Assembly (NCBI GenBank): GCA_902784865.1
Contig: CACZWL010000007.1
Span: 1 to 64,000, forward strand
Length of the DNA: 64,000 nt
Reading direction: 5' to 3'
Source: an uncultured Bacteroidota bacterium
Lineage (GTDB): Bacteria; Bacteroidota; Bacteroidia; Bacteroidales; P3
The notes under the pieces are model-generated. The model did no database searches and had not been told where the DNA came from. It saw only the letters and a list, made by a program, of their open reading frames with translations. This document shows positions 7,558-14,639 of the stretch, piece by piece. Position 1 is the stretch's first letter. Each line of letters starts with the position of its first letter. Position numbers and translations under genes: made by a program.

Positions 7558-9162
7558 TTAAAACAGCATATCCTGAATGGCACGGACTGCCCGTTTGTAT
7601 CTCCGTTCTATCGTATCCACAGGCACCCCCTCTATTTCTGCAATTTCGTGATGAGCGTATCCTTTTTGGTCAAGTTCAAGAACTCTTCTCAAATCAGGAT
7701 GAAGGTCTTCAATAAGGCGTTTGAGCACTTCTGTATTTTCCTTCTTTTCAAGAGCACGTTCAGGGCCTTCATCTATTCCCTCAAACACACTTTCGTCATA
7801 GTCAAAGGAAGCAGACGGGAGGGCTTTCTTCCTCTCTTTGTACCAGTCACAGAAAGTTTTCTTTGCAATTACCTTTATCCAATTTTCAAACCTACCTGAA
7901 TCTTGATAATTCTTCTCCAACAAGGCAACGGAAACTTTCACCCAAGTTTCAGAGTCCAAATGGGCTGCAATACCATAATGAGAAGTTAGATTCCTTAAAT
8001 AGCCAAAGGTTGTGTCGTGATATTTTTTGTATAAGACATCAAAACATCTCTCATTTCCTTGCTGATATTCAGCAATCAATTGGGCATCAGTCAATCCGCC
8101 GTATTTGGATTGAAGAAGCTTGTTCACTCCGATTCCCTGTTTTCTCATATAATTGAGACGACTTAGGGAGGAATAGTCATAAGCTATCAAATCTTCGTTA
8201 TACCTTTTATATCCAAAGATTTTTTTGTTTTCCCCATCTTCACCATCTCTCTTTCGGAAATCAGGGTCAGTTATCGTCAGTTCTTCTCCAAATGATAGTA
8301 TTTGAGTGAAGAAATCTTCATTTGGCTTGACGACAACCATAAAGATATTCTTGTTGAGGGTACGGTTGCTCTCTATCTCGGTTTGGGTTGGAGCAATAGG
8401 ATGTTCTCTCAAATAGTCAGCGGTATCATTATTGGCATTGAAAAAGACCGCCATTAGCTTGTCTTTATACCTTCCTTTGACAATAGAATCATCGTTATAG
8501 TAGTCTGACGGGGTGAAATCGTAGGGGATTGTGTAGTTTTCAATAGGAATATGGCCACCTTCAAACAACGATAATCTGTCCAATGAATAGACCTCGATTC
8601 TTTCGCTCCAAAGTCCGCTGACAGGTCTAATTTCTCCTATTACGTAGCATTCGTTCTCAATGACCTTGATGCAGAATGGTTTGAAAATACAAGGTTCATT
8701 GAAACTAATCTTCGGATGCTTCTTACCGTAACGGATGGCAATAGACTCACCATTGAGCATAGAGTTACCGACTTGCATAAAGCAGTTGAACAGTTCTCCG
8801 TGTCTGGATAATCCAGATTTCTTGTACTGTTGGCTATCCGATATCACGATTCTGCTCCAAACATCCCTTAATATACGTGAATCCTTAACGGTAGTGTTAT
8901 CCCAGTAATCATCGTTATCTATGTGGTATGTTTTATTACCCCTCCCACACGAAATTTTGATGTGAAAGTTTTCCTCAATCTCCTTAAACCAATTATGGAT
9001 TGTCCTTTCACTTACCTGTGATGGATTGACATTGTTCCCTAATTGAGGAGGTCTACGTTTGTACTCGTCAATTATTTCTTGAAGAGTTAGTCCGTCGGGA
9101 TTTTTTTCAAGCAGTTCGACGAGCCAAATATTTCTAATTGATTGTATGGGGTTTGTAATCAT
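7558..9162 (-). CDS. WYL-domain regulator fused to an ECF-type sigma factor
   Basis: The 534-residue protein has three parts. Residues 1-85 look like a winged helix (NPSQVSERTIHNWFKEIEE). Residues about 135-305 look like a WYL ligand-sensing module: IAIRYGK, then PCIFKPFCIKVIENECYVIG, then RIEVYSLDRLS, plus a C-terminal extension. Residues 358-534 are an ECF sigma-70: region 2 (LIAEYQQGNERCFDVLYKKY ... ENWIKVIAKKTFCDWYKERK) and region 4 (LHPDLRRVLELDQKGYAHHEIAEIEG). WYL proteins sense nucleic acids or small ligands and often control defence genes. A single chain carrying sensor and sigma would couple sensing directly to promoter choice. It is monocistronic, with its own TATCTTTG promoter. Confidence 0.82.
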   Translation of the reverse strand: MITNPIQSIRNIWLVELLEKNPDGLTLQEIIDEYKRRPPQLGNNVNPSQVSERTIHNWFKEIEENFHIKISCGRGNKTYHIDNDDYWDNTTVKDSRILRDVWSRIVISDSQQYKKSGLSRHGELFNCFMQVGNSMLNGESIAIRYGKKHPKISFNEPCIFKPFCIKVIENECYVIGEIRPVSGLWSERIEVYSLDRLSLFEGGHIPIENYTIPYDFTPSDYYNDDSIVKGRYKDKLMAVFFNANNDTADYLREHPIAPTQTEIESNRTLNKNIFMVVVKPNEDFFTQILSFGEELTITDPDFRKRDGEDGENKKIFGYKRYNEDLIAYDYSSLSRLNYMRKQGIGVNKLLQSKYGGLTDAQLIAEYQQGNERCFDVLYKKYHDTTFGYLRNLTSHYGIAAHLDSETWVKVSVALLEKNYQDSGRFENWIKVIAKKTFCDWYKERKKALPSASFDYDESVFEGIDEGPERALEKKENTEVLKRLIEDLHPDLRRVLELDQKGYAHHEIAEIEGVPVDTIERRYKRAVRAIQDMLF

Positions 9163-9184
9163 CTTATTATAAGTATTTGATTTG

Positions 9185-9192
9185 CAAAGATA
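9185..9192 (-). promoter_or_regulatory. -7 box of the WYL-sigma gene
   Basis: The minus strand reads TATCTTTG, an exact TAnnTTTG match, 22 bases upstream of the start codon. Confidence 0.6.
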
Positions 9193-9366
9193 CTACTTTT
9201 TCCCCATTGATTTTTGTTTAATGACTTTTTGAAAAGCAGATTGTTAGGCCGAGTGACCATAACAATTGCTCGCTCAAGGATTTAAGAAAAACACCACCAA
9301 GTAAGATTGTCCAATTGAAGGTGGTGGTACTATATCTCAAAAAGTGATTTTCAGACTCTCAAAACA

Positions 9367-9409
9367 AAAAAATGAGAAATGAAATTCACTTGCAGACCTT
9401 TGACTGTTT
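9367..9409 (+). repeat. Direct repeat, copy 1 (43 bp)
   Basis: The unit contains AATGAGAAATGAAATTCAC and then TTGCAGACCTTTGACTG. It matches copy 2 with a single mismatch. Confidence 0.8.
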
Positions 9410-9446
9410 GGTATGGTAGAAAGAGACAAGAGAAGGTCACGGAAAG

Positions 9447-9489
9447 AAAAAATGAGAAATGAAATTCACTTGCAGACCTTTGATTGTTT
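9447..9489 (+). repeat. Direct repeat, copy 2 (43 bp)
   Basis: Copy 2 begins exactly 80 bases after copy 1, with one C-to-T change (TTTGATTG). Weak similarity (GTAGAA) continues after both copies. Spacing and length resemble iterons or paired binding sites rather than CRISPR; there are only two copies. Confidence 0.8.
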
Positions 9490-9598
9490 AGATGAGTAGA
9501 AGGTTCGGAAATGAACACAAAGAGTTCTTTGAAATACTGGGAAAAAGGTTTTTAGTCAAGTGTCCCTGTCCAAGGGGGCGGGGACATCTGACAATCCG

Positions 9599-9627
9599 AT
9601 TAGTCATATGATAATTGACTAATTTTC
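9599..9627 (+). promoter_or_regulatory. Palindromic operator over a candidate -7 box
   Basis: ATTAGTCA (9599-9606) and TGACTAAT (9616-9623) form a perfect 8-bp inverted repeat with a 9-base spacer. Its right arm overlaps TAATTTTC (9620-9627), one mismatch from TAnnTTTG. The layout fits a repressor site on the promoter of the rightward operon that begins at 9689. Confidence 0.4.
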
Positions 9628-9653
9628 AGAAAGAATAATGTTTAATTTTTTAG

Positions 9654-9680
9654 AATCGGGGACAGGACACAATCTGAACA
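9654..9680 (+). repeat. Repeated 5' leader element, copy 1
   Basis: AATCGGGGACAGGA, three variable bases, then AATCTGAACA. It ends 8 bases before the chosen ATG at 9689. The same element ends 9 bases before the next gene (10096-10122). Confidence 0.65.
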
Positions 9681-9688
9681 AAACGAAG

Positions 9689-10033
9689 ATGAACAACATT
9701 CAAAACTTAAAAGGCAAGAAAATAAGGATTCATAGCGAGTCTGAACTTGCTAGCGAATTTGACAAAGCATCCTACAATGATATTTGCAAGGGTGCTGATG
9801 TCTGGATGAAGAACTTCTCTAATTGGTGTAATGAGAACAGCGGCTATAGAATCCTCAATCCCAAATTGGAGAAAGAGATTCACGAGCTTGTAGTAGTATT
9901 CCTTTGGGTATCAAAGGATTTTTTCGGTCTCGGCATCCCATCAGCGGAATCCAAATTCGGAGAAATCGATGTTTTTCTTAAAATCGAAGGTAGAACTTTT
10001 TCCTTCGATATGTGTGGGGTTTTAGTGAAGTAG
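9689..10033 (+). CDS. Hypothetical protein (114 aa)
   Basis: I do not recognise the family. It is a small soluble protein, mixed helix and strand, with no signal peptide. An in-frame ATG exists at 9638, but I choose 9689. The conserved leader element ends 8 bases before 9689, just as it ends 9 bases before the next gene, and the extra 17 residues would be encoded by that leader. It is the first gene of the rightward operon. Confidence 0.55.
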   Translation: MNNIQNLKGKKIRIHSESELASEFDKASYNDICKGADVWMKNFSNWCNENSGYRILNPKLEKEIHELVVVFLWVSKDFFGLGIPSAESKFGEIDVFLKIEGRTFSFDMCGVLVK

Positions 10034-10095
10034 TGGTGGTTGGGACATTTCAACGTCCCAACCACTATTGACGAAAACAACTTTATAATTATTAA

Positions 10096-10122
10096 AATCG
10101 GGGACAGGAGGAAATCTGAACA
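10096..10122 (+). repeat. Repeated 5' leader element, copy 2
   Basis: It is identical to copy 1 apart from the three central bases (GGA instead of CAC). Its TCGGGGAC (10098-10105) is exactly complementary to GTCCCCGA at 10162-10169 inside the following gene, so an RNA hairpin could enclose the start codon at 10132. Confidence 0.65.
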
Positions 10123-10131
10123 CATTTCATT

Positions 10132-10479
10132 ATGAAAAATGAGCGTTCGTTCGGGGCCTTCGTCCCCGACATTAGTAGTAATAGCATTGAAAAGCTTTAC
10201 GCCGCCGTCCGTGAGCAGACGGAACGAGTTCCATTCATCAACAAACCAAAGAGCTACAAAGCCTTTGTCTTGAAAATAATCCTCATTTCTGGCTTGGGGT
10301 ATGGAGAGGTGATGTCGTATTTGGATTCTCTAAACGCTTACGATGAGAGCGACAGGGGATGGAAGAAGATAAACTGGAACACACCCCTCGAAGAGAAGTT
10401 CGACACCCTTGGATGGGAGAAGGTTGTCAAGCGACTGATTGTGCTGGCAACATCATCAAGTTATTCACTCGCCGCTTAG
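10132..10479 (+). CDS. Hypothetical protein (115 aa)
   Basis: I do not recognise this protein. It has no signal peptide or membrane helix; predicted helices cover about 18-60 and 85-110. It is preceded by the second copy of the GGGGACAGGA leader and followed after 19 bases by the cytosine methyltransferase. The start at 10132 is supported by the leader spacing. Confidence 0.55.
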   Translation: MKNERSFGAFVPDISSNSIEKLYAAVREQTERVPFINKPKSYKAFVLKIILISGLGYGEVMSYLDSLNAYDESDRGWKKINWNTPLEEKFDTLGWEKVVKRLIVLATSSSYSLAA

Positions 10480-10498
10480 GCATTAAACAATTAAAGAA

Positions 10499-11353
10499 AT
10501 GGAGCAGAATACGATAGAAAACATTGACTGGACAGGAACTTGGGTAAAGAACCCACTATCCCATCCCGAAAGAAAGATTAGAATCGCCACGAGCTGCTCT
10601 GGTATCGGAGCACCGGAGGAGGCTCTTAAACAACTCGGATTGAAACACGAGATTGTTTTTGCCGGCGACATTGACAAGTATGCTAAACAGTCATACTTCG
10701 CCAACCACAACATCACCGAAGACAGATGGCACAACGACATCAGAACTGTGGATGCCACCGCTTACAGAGACGAAGTGGATTTGTTTGTGTCGGGCATCTG
10801 CTGTCAAGCTTTCAGTGTCTGCTCCACTAAAAGACTGGGTGTGGATGACCCGACACGTGGCGACCTGTACAAGTCATTCATCCGTATCGTGAATGAGTGC
10901 CAACCCAAGGTGTTCGTCTTTGAGAATGTCGTCGGTATGATGACTCTCAAAGTAAAAGGAGAAGGTATCACCTGTTGGGAGAAAATTCGTTCCTCATTAG
11001 AGAAGGAGACCGGATATGACCTGCACTGGCAGGTGATGAACTCTCGACACTACGGAGTTCCCCAGAACAGACCCCGCCTGATTTGTGTCGGATTCAAAGA
11101 GAAGACGGACTTTCTCTTCCCCGCTCCAATCGAGTTGAAGACTTGCCTCGGAGACTATTTGGAGAAAGGCGTCCCCCACAAGAACTTTTTGAGACACCTG
11201 ACCCCAGACGAATGTATCAAACTGATGGGATTCAAAGATTTCAAGAAGGTAGTTTCGGACACACAGGTTGTCAAACAATCAGGGAACAGCATAGTTGTAG
11301 ATGTGATGAAAGCCCTGTATCTCCAGATGGACATAAGCAAATATGGAGTATAA
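10499..11353 (+). CDS. Orphan C5-cytosine DNA methyltransferase, variant catalytic loop and no clear target-recognition domain
   Basis: The 284-residue protein has motif I (IATSCSGIGAPEEALKQLG), motif IV SGICCQAFS with catalytic Cys102, motif VI FENV (141-144), motif VIII PQNRPR (188-193), motif IX LTPDECIKLMGF (from 234) and motif X QSGNSIVVDV. Two things are odd. The near-invariant Pro before the catalytic Cys is replaced by Cys101. Only about 40 residues separate motifs VIII and IX, where the target-recognition domain normally sits. No partner endonuclease is nearby. It could be an anti-restriction or regulatory methylase, possibly needing a partner for target recognition. Confidence 0.85.
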   Translation: MEQNTIENIDWTGTWVKNPLSHPERKIRIATSCSGIGAPEEALKQLGLKHEIVFAGDIDKYAKQSYFANHNITEDRWHNDIRTVDATAYRDEVDLFVSGICCQAFSVCSTKRLGVDDPTRGDLYKSFIRIVNECQPKVFVFENVVGMMTLKVKGEGITCWEKIRSSLEKETGYDLHWQVMNSRHYGVPQNRPRLICVGFKEKTDFLFPAPIELKTCLGDYLEKGVPHKNFLRHLTPDECIKLMGFKDFKKVVSDTQVVKQSGNSIVVDVMKALYLQMDISKYGV

Positions 11354-11372
11354 CTTAAAAAACAATAATAAA

Positions 11373-12119
11373 ATGAAAAACATTGAATTAAAACAACTTA
11401 ATTATGATGAGTTGATGGAACTCATTGAGAATGCAAACCTGCTACTTGAACCGAAAAAGCAGGAGAAGGAAAGAAACGAGATTAAGGAAAACATTATGGC
11501 TCTGTTTCAAGCCTACATTGGGAAAGGCGGTGATAGAGAGGAACTGTTGAGCAGTCTGACTTCTTCGGTTTCCAAGGAGACCAAGACTAATTCAGAGATT
11601 GAGGGTATGAACGATGTCGTCCTTATTGACAAGGAACATTTCAATATGGGTAAAGACAAGGTTTCTGACTTCAAGATTGAAGAGGTTTTGAACAGAGGTT
11701 TCGTGAATCAAATCATTCAAGAGGGTAATACCGAGATTGGTAGAAAGAACTTCCCCGACCCTGAAATCAGTCGTGTCGTCAGTCCTCGTGGAATAGCCCC
11801 TTGCCTGACCACAAACGGCTCCTGTGTAGTCAATGTGAAGGAACTGGAAGGTGGGGTGTCCAAAATGGACATTAAGGACAGCGTAACTGTCCAATCGGGT
11901 AGAAAGAAAGCTGGTAGAAAGGGTATCCCCATTCTCCAATTCACCCTCGACGGAGATTTTGTAAAGGAATGGGAGAGTGCTTCTGTGGCAGAGGTCGCTC
12001 TCGGAAAGGGTCATCAGGCCATCGGCAAGGCTGTACGTGGGGAGAATGACCATAAGGCCGGTGATTCTCTCTGGTATCGGAAGAATGACCCCGAAGTAAT
12101 GGAAAACATAGCAGCATAA
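11373..12119 (+). CDS. NUMOD1-domain protein with a methyltransferase TRD-like segment
   Basis: This 248-residue protein has an N-terminal helical region (1-60), a middle segment SRVVSPRGIAPCLTTNGS (133-150) and a basic GRKKAGRKGIP linker. A C-terminal NUMOD1-like DNA-binding domain follows: ILQFTLDGDFVKEWESASVA, then HQAIGKAVRG and WYRK. The middle segment resembles the GISPTLTT stretch found just before motif IX in many phage C5 methyltransferases. I chose the ATG at 11373 over 11343 because the earlier one overlaps the methyltransferase. It may provide DNA recognition in trans for the preceding methyltransferase; this is a hypothesis. Confidence 0.6.
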   Translation: MKNIELKQLNYDELMELIENANLLLEPKKQEKERNEIKENIMALFQAYIGKGGDREELLSSLTSSVSKETKTNSEIEGMNDVVLIDKEHFNMGKDKVSDFKIEEVLNRGFVNQIIQEGNTEIGRKNFPDPEISRVVSPRGIAPCLTTNGSCVVNVKELEGGVSKMDIKDSVTVQSGRKKAGRKGIPILQFTLDGDFVKEWESASVAEVALGKGHQAIGKAVRGENDHKAGDSLWYRKNDPEVMENIAA

Positions 12120-12120
12120 T

Positions 12121-13185
12121 ATGAGCAATTTATCTTATCAAGCAAAAGAAGCACAAGGTGTGATGGATTTGCACAGAATGGAGAACAGCGTGATGGGTAA
12201 TATAGAGAAACCTCGCTACACGCTGAAAAGAATGGAAGAGAAGTCGGGGAATGACACCCCCTTCTTCAAGGTTAGAACCGCCAACACCCGCCTCGAAGAA
12301 TCCATTCGTATGGAGAAGCCCAGACGACTTTTTGATTGCTTTGTGGTGGAAGGGGAAGTAACGGTCCTGTTTGCACCGACCAATGTCGGAAAATCAGTAC
12401 TCGCCCTCCAAATTGCCGATACAATCTCACGAGGCAAGAGTGAATATGGGTTTGAATCAGAACTGACGAGTGGTGAAAACGTGGGCTACGTTGATTTGGA
12501 GAACACAGACCAGCAGTTTGCCGGAAGATATTCTGGGCATCAGTTCTCTGACAAACTCAAAATTTTGGAGGTCCCCACTGGCGTCGAATATACTTCGGAA
12601 CAGCTCCTCTCTTTCTTGAAGAGTTTTATAATTGCTGAAAAGTGCAAGATGATTGTGTATGACAACATCTCTTTTATGTGCAATCTTCAAAGTGCAAAAG
12701 AGGCGATGGCCATAATCAAGGCACTTCGTGAGCTTCGTGATGAACTTGGTATCACCATTTTGGTGGTGGCCCACACAAACAAGAAGAACAACAAGCCGAT
12801 GACAATAAATGATTTGGCTGGTTCGGCAAAGGTTGGTAATCTTATCGACGCCGCTTTCGCTCTTGGACGTGTGGAAGGAGACACCGGTCTTAGGTACATC
12901 AAGCAACTGAAAGCCCGTAGTGGTGAGAAGATATACGAGGACCCCGTAATGGTTGTTGAGATGGTGAAGGATAATGGTCTGCACTTCGAGTATCGAGACA
13001 CGGACATAGAACAGAATCTTCTGAAAAAGCCCGATGAAGACGATGAGGAGATGGTCTATCATCAGGTATGGCATCTGCACAAGCAAGGCTTGAGCTGTCG
13101 GAAGATTGAGTCCGAATTGGGAGTCTCTAAATCCAAAGTGAATAACATTGTAAATGCAATGAAGAAAAGAGAAGAATCAAAGTAA
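12121..13185 (+). CDS. RecA-fold ATPase of the RepA/AAA_25 type with C-terminal helix-turn-helix
   Basis: The 354-residue protein has Walker A FAPTNVGKSVLALQIA (about 80-95), a Walker B-like KMIVYDNI, and a VVAHTNKKN sensor stretch. The end carries a helix-turn-helix (LSCRKIESELGVSKSKVNNI). This layout matches hexameric RepA-like helicase/ATPases of plasmids and integrative elements, which load or drive replication. It begins one base after the preceding stop codon, so translation is probably coupled. A replication-initiation or helicase-loader role for the element is likely but not proven. Confidence 0.75.
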   Translation: MSNLSYQAKEAQGVMDLHRMENSVMGNIEKPRYTLKRMEEKSGNDTPFFKVRTANTRLEESIRMEKPRRLFDCFVVEGEVTVLFAPTNVGKSVLALQIADTISRGKSEYGFESELTSGENVGYVDLENTDQQFAGRYSGHQFSDKLKILEVPTGVEYTSEQLLSFLKSFIIAEKCKMIVYDNISFMCNLQSAKEAMAIIKALRELRDELGITILVVAHTNKKNNKPMTINDLAGSAKVGNLIDAAFALGRVEGDTGLRYIKQLKARSGEKIYEDPVMVVEMVKDNGLHFEYRDTDIEQNLLKKPDEDDEEMVYHQVWHLHKQGLSCRKIESELGVSKSKVNNIVNAMKKREESK

Positions 13186-13224
13186 TGAAATTTAGTTTAA
13201 TAACAATTTAATAACTTCAAAAAA

Positions 13225-14085
13225 ATGAAAACGTTAGATTTATGTTTTAAGAAATATTACACCCAGCAGGAGCTTGGTTTCACTTGTATTAAACCCAAGG
13301 ATGGTGAGCTTTTCGGTCAATTTCGTTCCCGTAATATATGGGTTAGTAATTATGGGCGTGTCGTATCCACTGACTTTCAAGGACGTGGGGATGAAAGAGA
13401 ACTCATCCCGATAGACGATGGCCACGGACTAACTATTTTTGTGAGAAGAAAACATTTCCTCCCCAATGGTGAGCGTCTGAACAATATGGTAGCTGAAGTA
13501 TTTTTGGAGAATCCTGGTGATTGCAAGAGAGTCCGTTATCTCGATGGGAACTACCACAATTGTAGAGTGGATAATTTGTATTACTACTTTGGCAGAATGG
13601 AGAAAGCCGGTAGAGAGTTTCCCAACACAGACATTTTCGACTATGAAGAGTGGTTTCCGTTCAAGATAAGAGAGATGGATGTCAATGCAAAGGGGATTAT
13701 TGCAACCAAAAAGAAGGGGATTTGGGATAAGGGCGAGAGATTGAGAAGATTGGAGACTATGCAAATCCTTGAAGCCGAGCGAACCGAAAGTGGATATGTT
13801 GCAAAGGTGTTTGCCGGAGGTGGTGCATTCTCGACTTTTGAAATGAAGGATGGGCGTTTCGTCTTGATGGCCAGTTGGGGTTCGTGTATCACAGTAAGAA
13901 GAGTGAATCAACCCATTGTCGAGGCTTCGGACTTGAAATTAGTTTTGGAGTCAATCAAAGAAGTTTGTAGAGACCTCATCGAGAATGAAACACCGATGGA
14001 ATTGGCAGATGTGCATATCGAGAATCTTGCATTCTCAAAAGGTGTCTTGGATGATTCTGAAACAGCCATCCCAATGGCGGCATAG
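13225..14085 (+). CDS. NUMOD4/HNH-like protein with degenerate nuclease motif
   Basis: The 286-residue protein contains the NUMOD4 pattern IWVSNYGRVVS (about 38-48), followed by an HNH-like part: LNNMVAEVFLENPGDCKRVRYLDGN and then NCRVDNLYYY. In active homing nucleases the middle reads roughly VNHKDGNKxNNRVDNLEW. Here the key His is replaced, so cleavage is doubtful. The rest (from about 130) has no family I recognise. It is the last gene before the tRNA-Leu junction. It may be a retired homing endonuclease now serving as a DNA-binding protein. Confidence 0.6.
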   Translation: MKTLDLCFKKYYTQQELGFTCIKPKDGELFGQFRSRNIWVSNYGRVVSTDFQGRGDERELIPIDDGHGLTIFVRRKHFLPNGERLNNMVAEVFLENPGDCKRVRYLDGNYHNCRVDNLYYYFGRMEKAGREFPNTDIFDYEEWFPFKIREMDVNAKGIIATKKKGIWDKGERLRRLETMQILEAERTESGYVAKVFAGGGAFSTFEMKDGRFVLMASWGSCITVRRVNQPIVEASDLKLVLESIKEVCRDLIENETPMELADVHIENLAFSKGVLDDSETAIPMAA

Positions 14086-14093
14086 CTATCAAA

Positions 14094-14181
14094 ATGGCCA
14101 AGGTGTTTGTAGGTGTCCTGTTCCTTGTTCGTGGAGAAGAGGCAAGTGGGTTTCTCGAAAATATGGCCAAACTATGGCCAA
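14094..14181 (+). repeat. Three ATGGCCAA motifs at the island end
   Basis: Identical 8-base words start at 14094, 14163 and 14174, between the last island gene and the tRNA. They may be arm-type sites for an integrase or excisionase; chance cannot be excluded. Confidence 0.35.
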
Positions 14182-14250
14182 GATTGGGATATAAAAGAAA
14201 AAAGATTTTGCTTTTTCACTCATTTTGAGTTACTTGCAAAATCTCTTTGG

Positions 14251-14332
14251 TGCCCGGAACAGGACTTGAACCTGCACATCTTTCGATACACGCACCTGAA
14301 ACGTGCGCGTCTACCAATTCCGCCATCCGGGC
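14251..14332 (-). tRNA. tRNA-Leu (CAG)
   Basis: Read on the minus strand, the gene starts GCCCGGATGGCGGAATTGG and ends with discriminator A. The acceptor arm GCCCGGA/TCCGGGC pairs fully. The anticodon stem CACGT/GTGCG flanks the loop TTCAGGT with anticodon CAG. The T-arm reads CAGGTTCAAGTCCTG, and a long variable arm is present, as expected for class II tRNA-Leu. No CCA is encoded. Its 3' end at 14251 marks the junction with the island, so the T-arm/acceptor region is the likely attachment site. Confidence 0.95.
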
Positions 14333-14360
14333 TCAGTTTGCTTTTTCAGCGTTTCAGGGG

Positions 14361-14444
14361 TGCCCAGGACAAGACTTGAACTTGCACGCCTTAATCGGCA
14401 CTACCCCCTCAAAGTAGCGTGTCTACCAATTCCACCACCTGGGC
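14361..14444 (-). tRNA. tRNA-Leu (GAG)
   Basis: On the minus strand it runs from GCCCAGGTGGTGGAATTGG to CCTGGGCA. The acceptor stem GCCCAGG/CCTGGGC pairs fully. The anticodon stem CTACT/GGTAG encloses the loop TTGAGGG with anticodon GAG, and a long variable arm is present. It lies 28 bases upstream of the CAG gene and is probably co-transcribed with it. Confidence 0.95.
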
Positions 14445-14597
14445 ATTTTTGCTGTTGTAAAAGCACTCTCTTTTTCTCTTGAAAGCGGATGCAAAAGTAC
14501 TACATTTTTTCCGACTGGCAAAATATTTTTTTTATTTTCCATCATTTTTTATGCTATCACACTGATTTACAGGAGTGATATTTTTTGGCAAGAAAGT

Positions 14598-14626
14598 GCG
14601 GCGAGGCGTACAAAACGCCTCGCCGC
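14598..14626 (-). terminator. Hairpin terminator after the large secreted protein gene
   Basis: A perfect 12-bp GC-rich stem, GCGGCGAGGCGT / ACGCCTCGCCGC, with a 5-base loop lies 13 bases beyond the stop codon. On the minus strand it is followed by ACTTTCTTG and further on by an A/T-rich stretch. Confidence 0.65.
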
Positions 14627-14639
14627 AGGGTGCGGAATG

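Larger units (their letters stand above)
9163..9688. promoter_or_regulatory. 526-base regulatory region with repeats and palindromes
   Basis: No gene is visible here. From left to right it contains the WYL-sigma promoter, two copies of a 43-base direct repeat exactly 80 bases apart (9367, 9447), a GC-rich hairpin (TGTCCC 9561-9566 with GGGACA 9581-9586), an 8-bp palindrome over a candidate -7 box (9599-9627) and a repeated leader (9654-9680). The arrangement suggests the control and possibly the replication or transfer origin region of the element. That function is inferred from structure only. Confidence 0.5.
1..14250. mobile_element. Right end of an integrative element or genomic island (left end outside window)
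   Basis: This block is clearly AT-richer than the GC-rich core that follows, and it carries typical accessory genes: DUF932, AAA ATPases, umuDC, an ADP-ribosyltransferase/NADAR pair, an orphan cytosine methyltransferase and homing-endonuclease-like domains. It ends directly at the 3' end of a tRNA-Leu(CAG) gene, a classical integration site for tyrosine recombinases. No integrase, relaxase or structural phage gene is visible in the window, so whether this is a phage, an ICE or a mobilizable island is unknown. The boundary at the tRNA is an inference from composition and gene content. The second attachment repeat must lie left of the window. Confidence 0.6.

Noticed and set aside
9367-9489. 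A CRISPR array
   Set aside because: There are only two copies, 43 bases long with a 37-base gap, no further units and no cas genes.
11343-11372. Earlier start of the NUMOD1 gene overlapping the methyltransferase
   Set aside because: The extra residues are encoded by the end of the methyltransferase gene, and a good start with normal spacing exists at 11373.
14114-14123. GTCCTGTTCC, also present in the T-arm/acceptor region of tRNA-Leu(CAG), as a second attachment site
   Set aside because: It is only 10 bases, in the opposite orientation to the tRNA, and within the island edge rather than at its far end; chance is likely.
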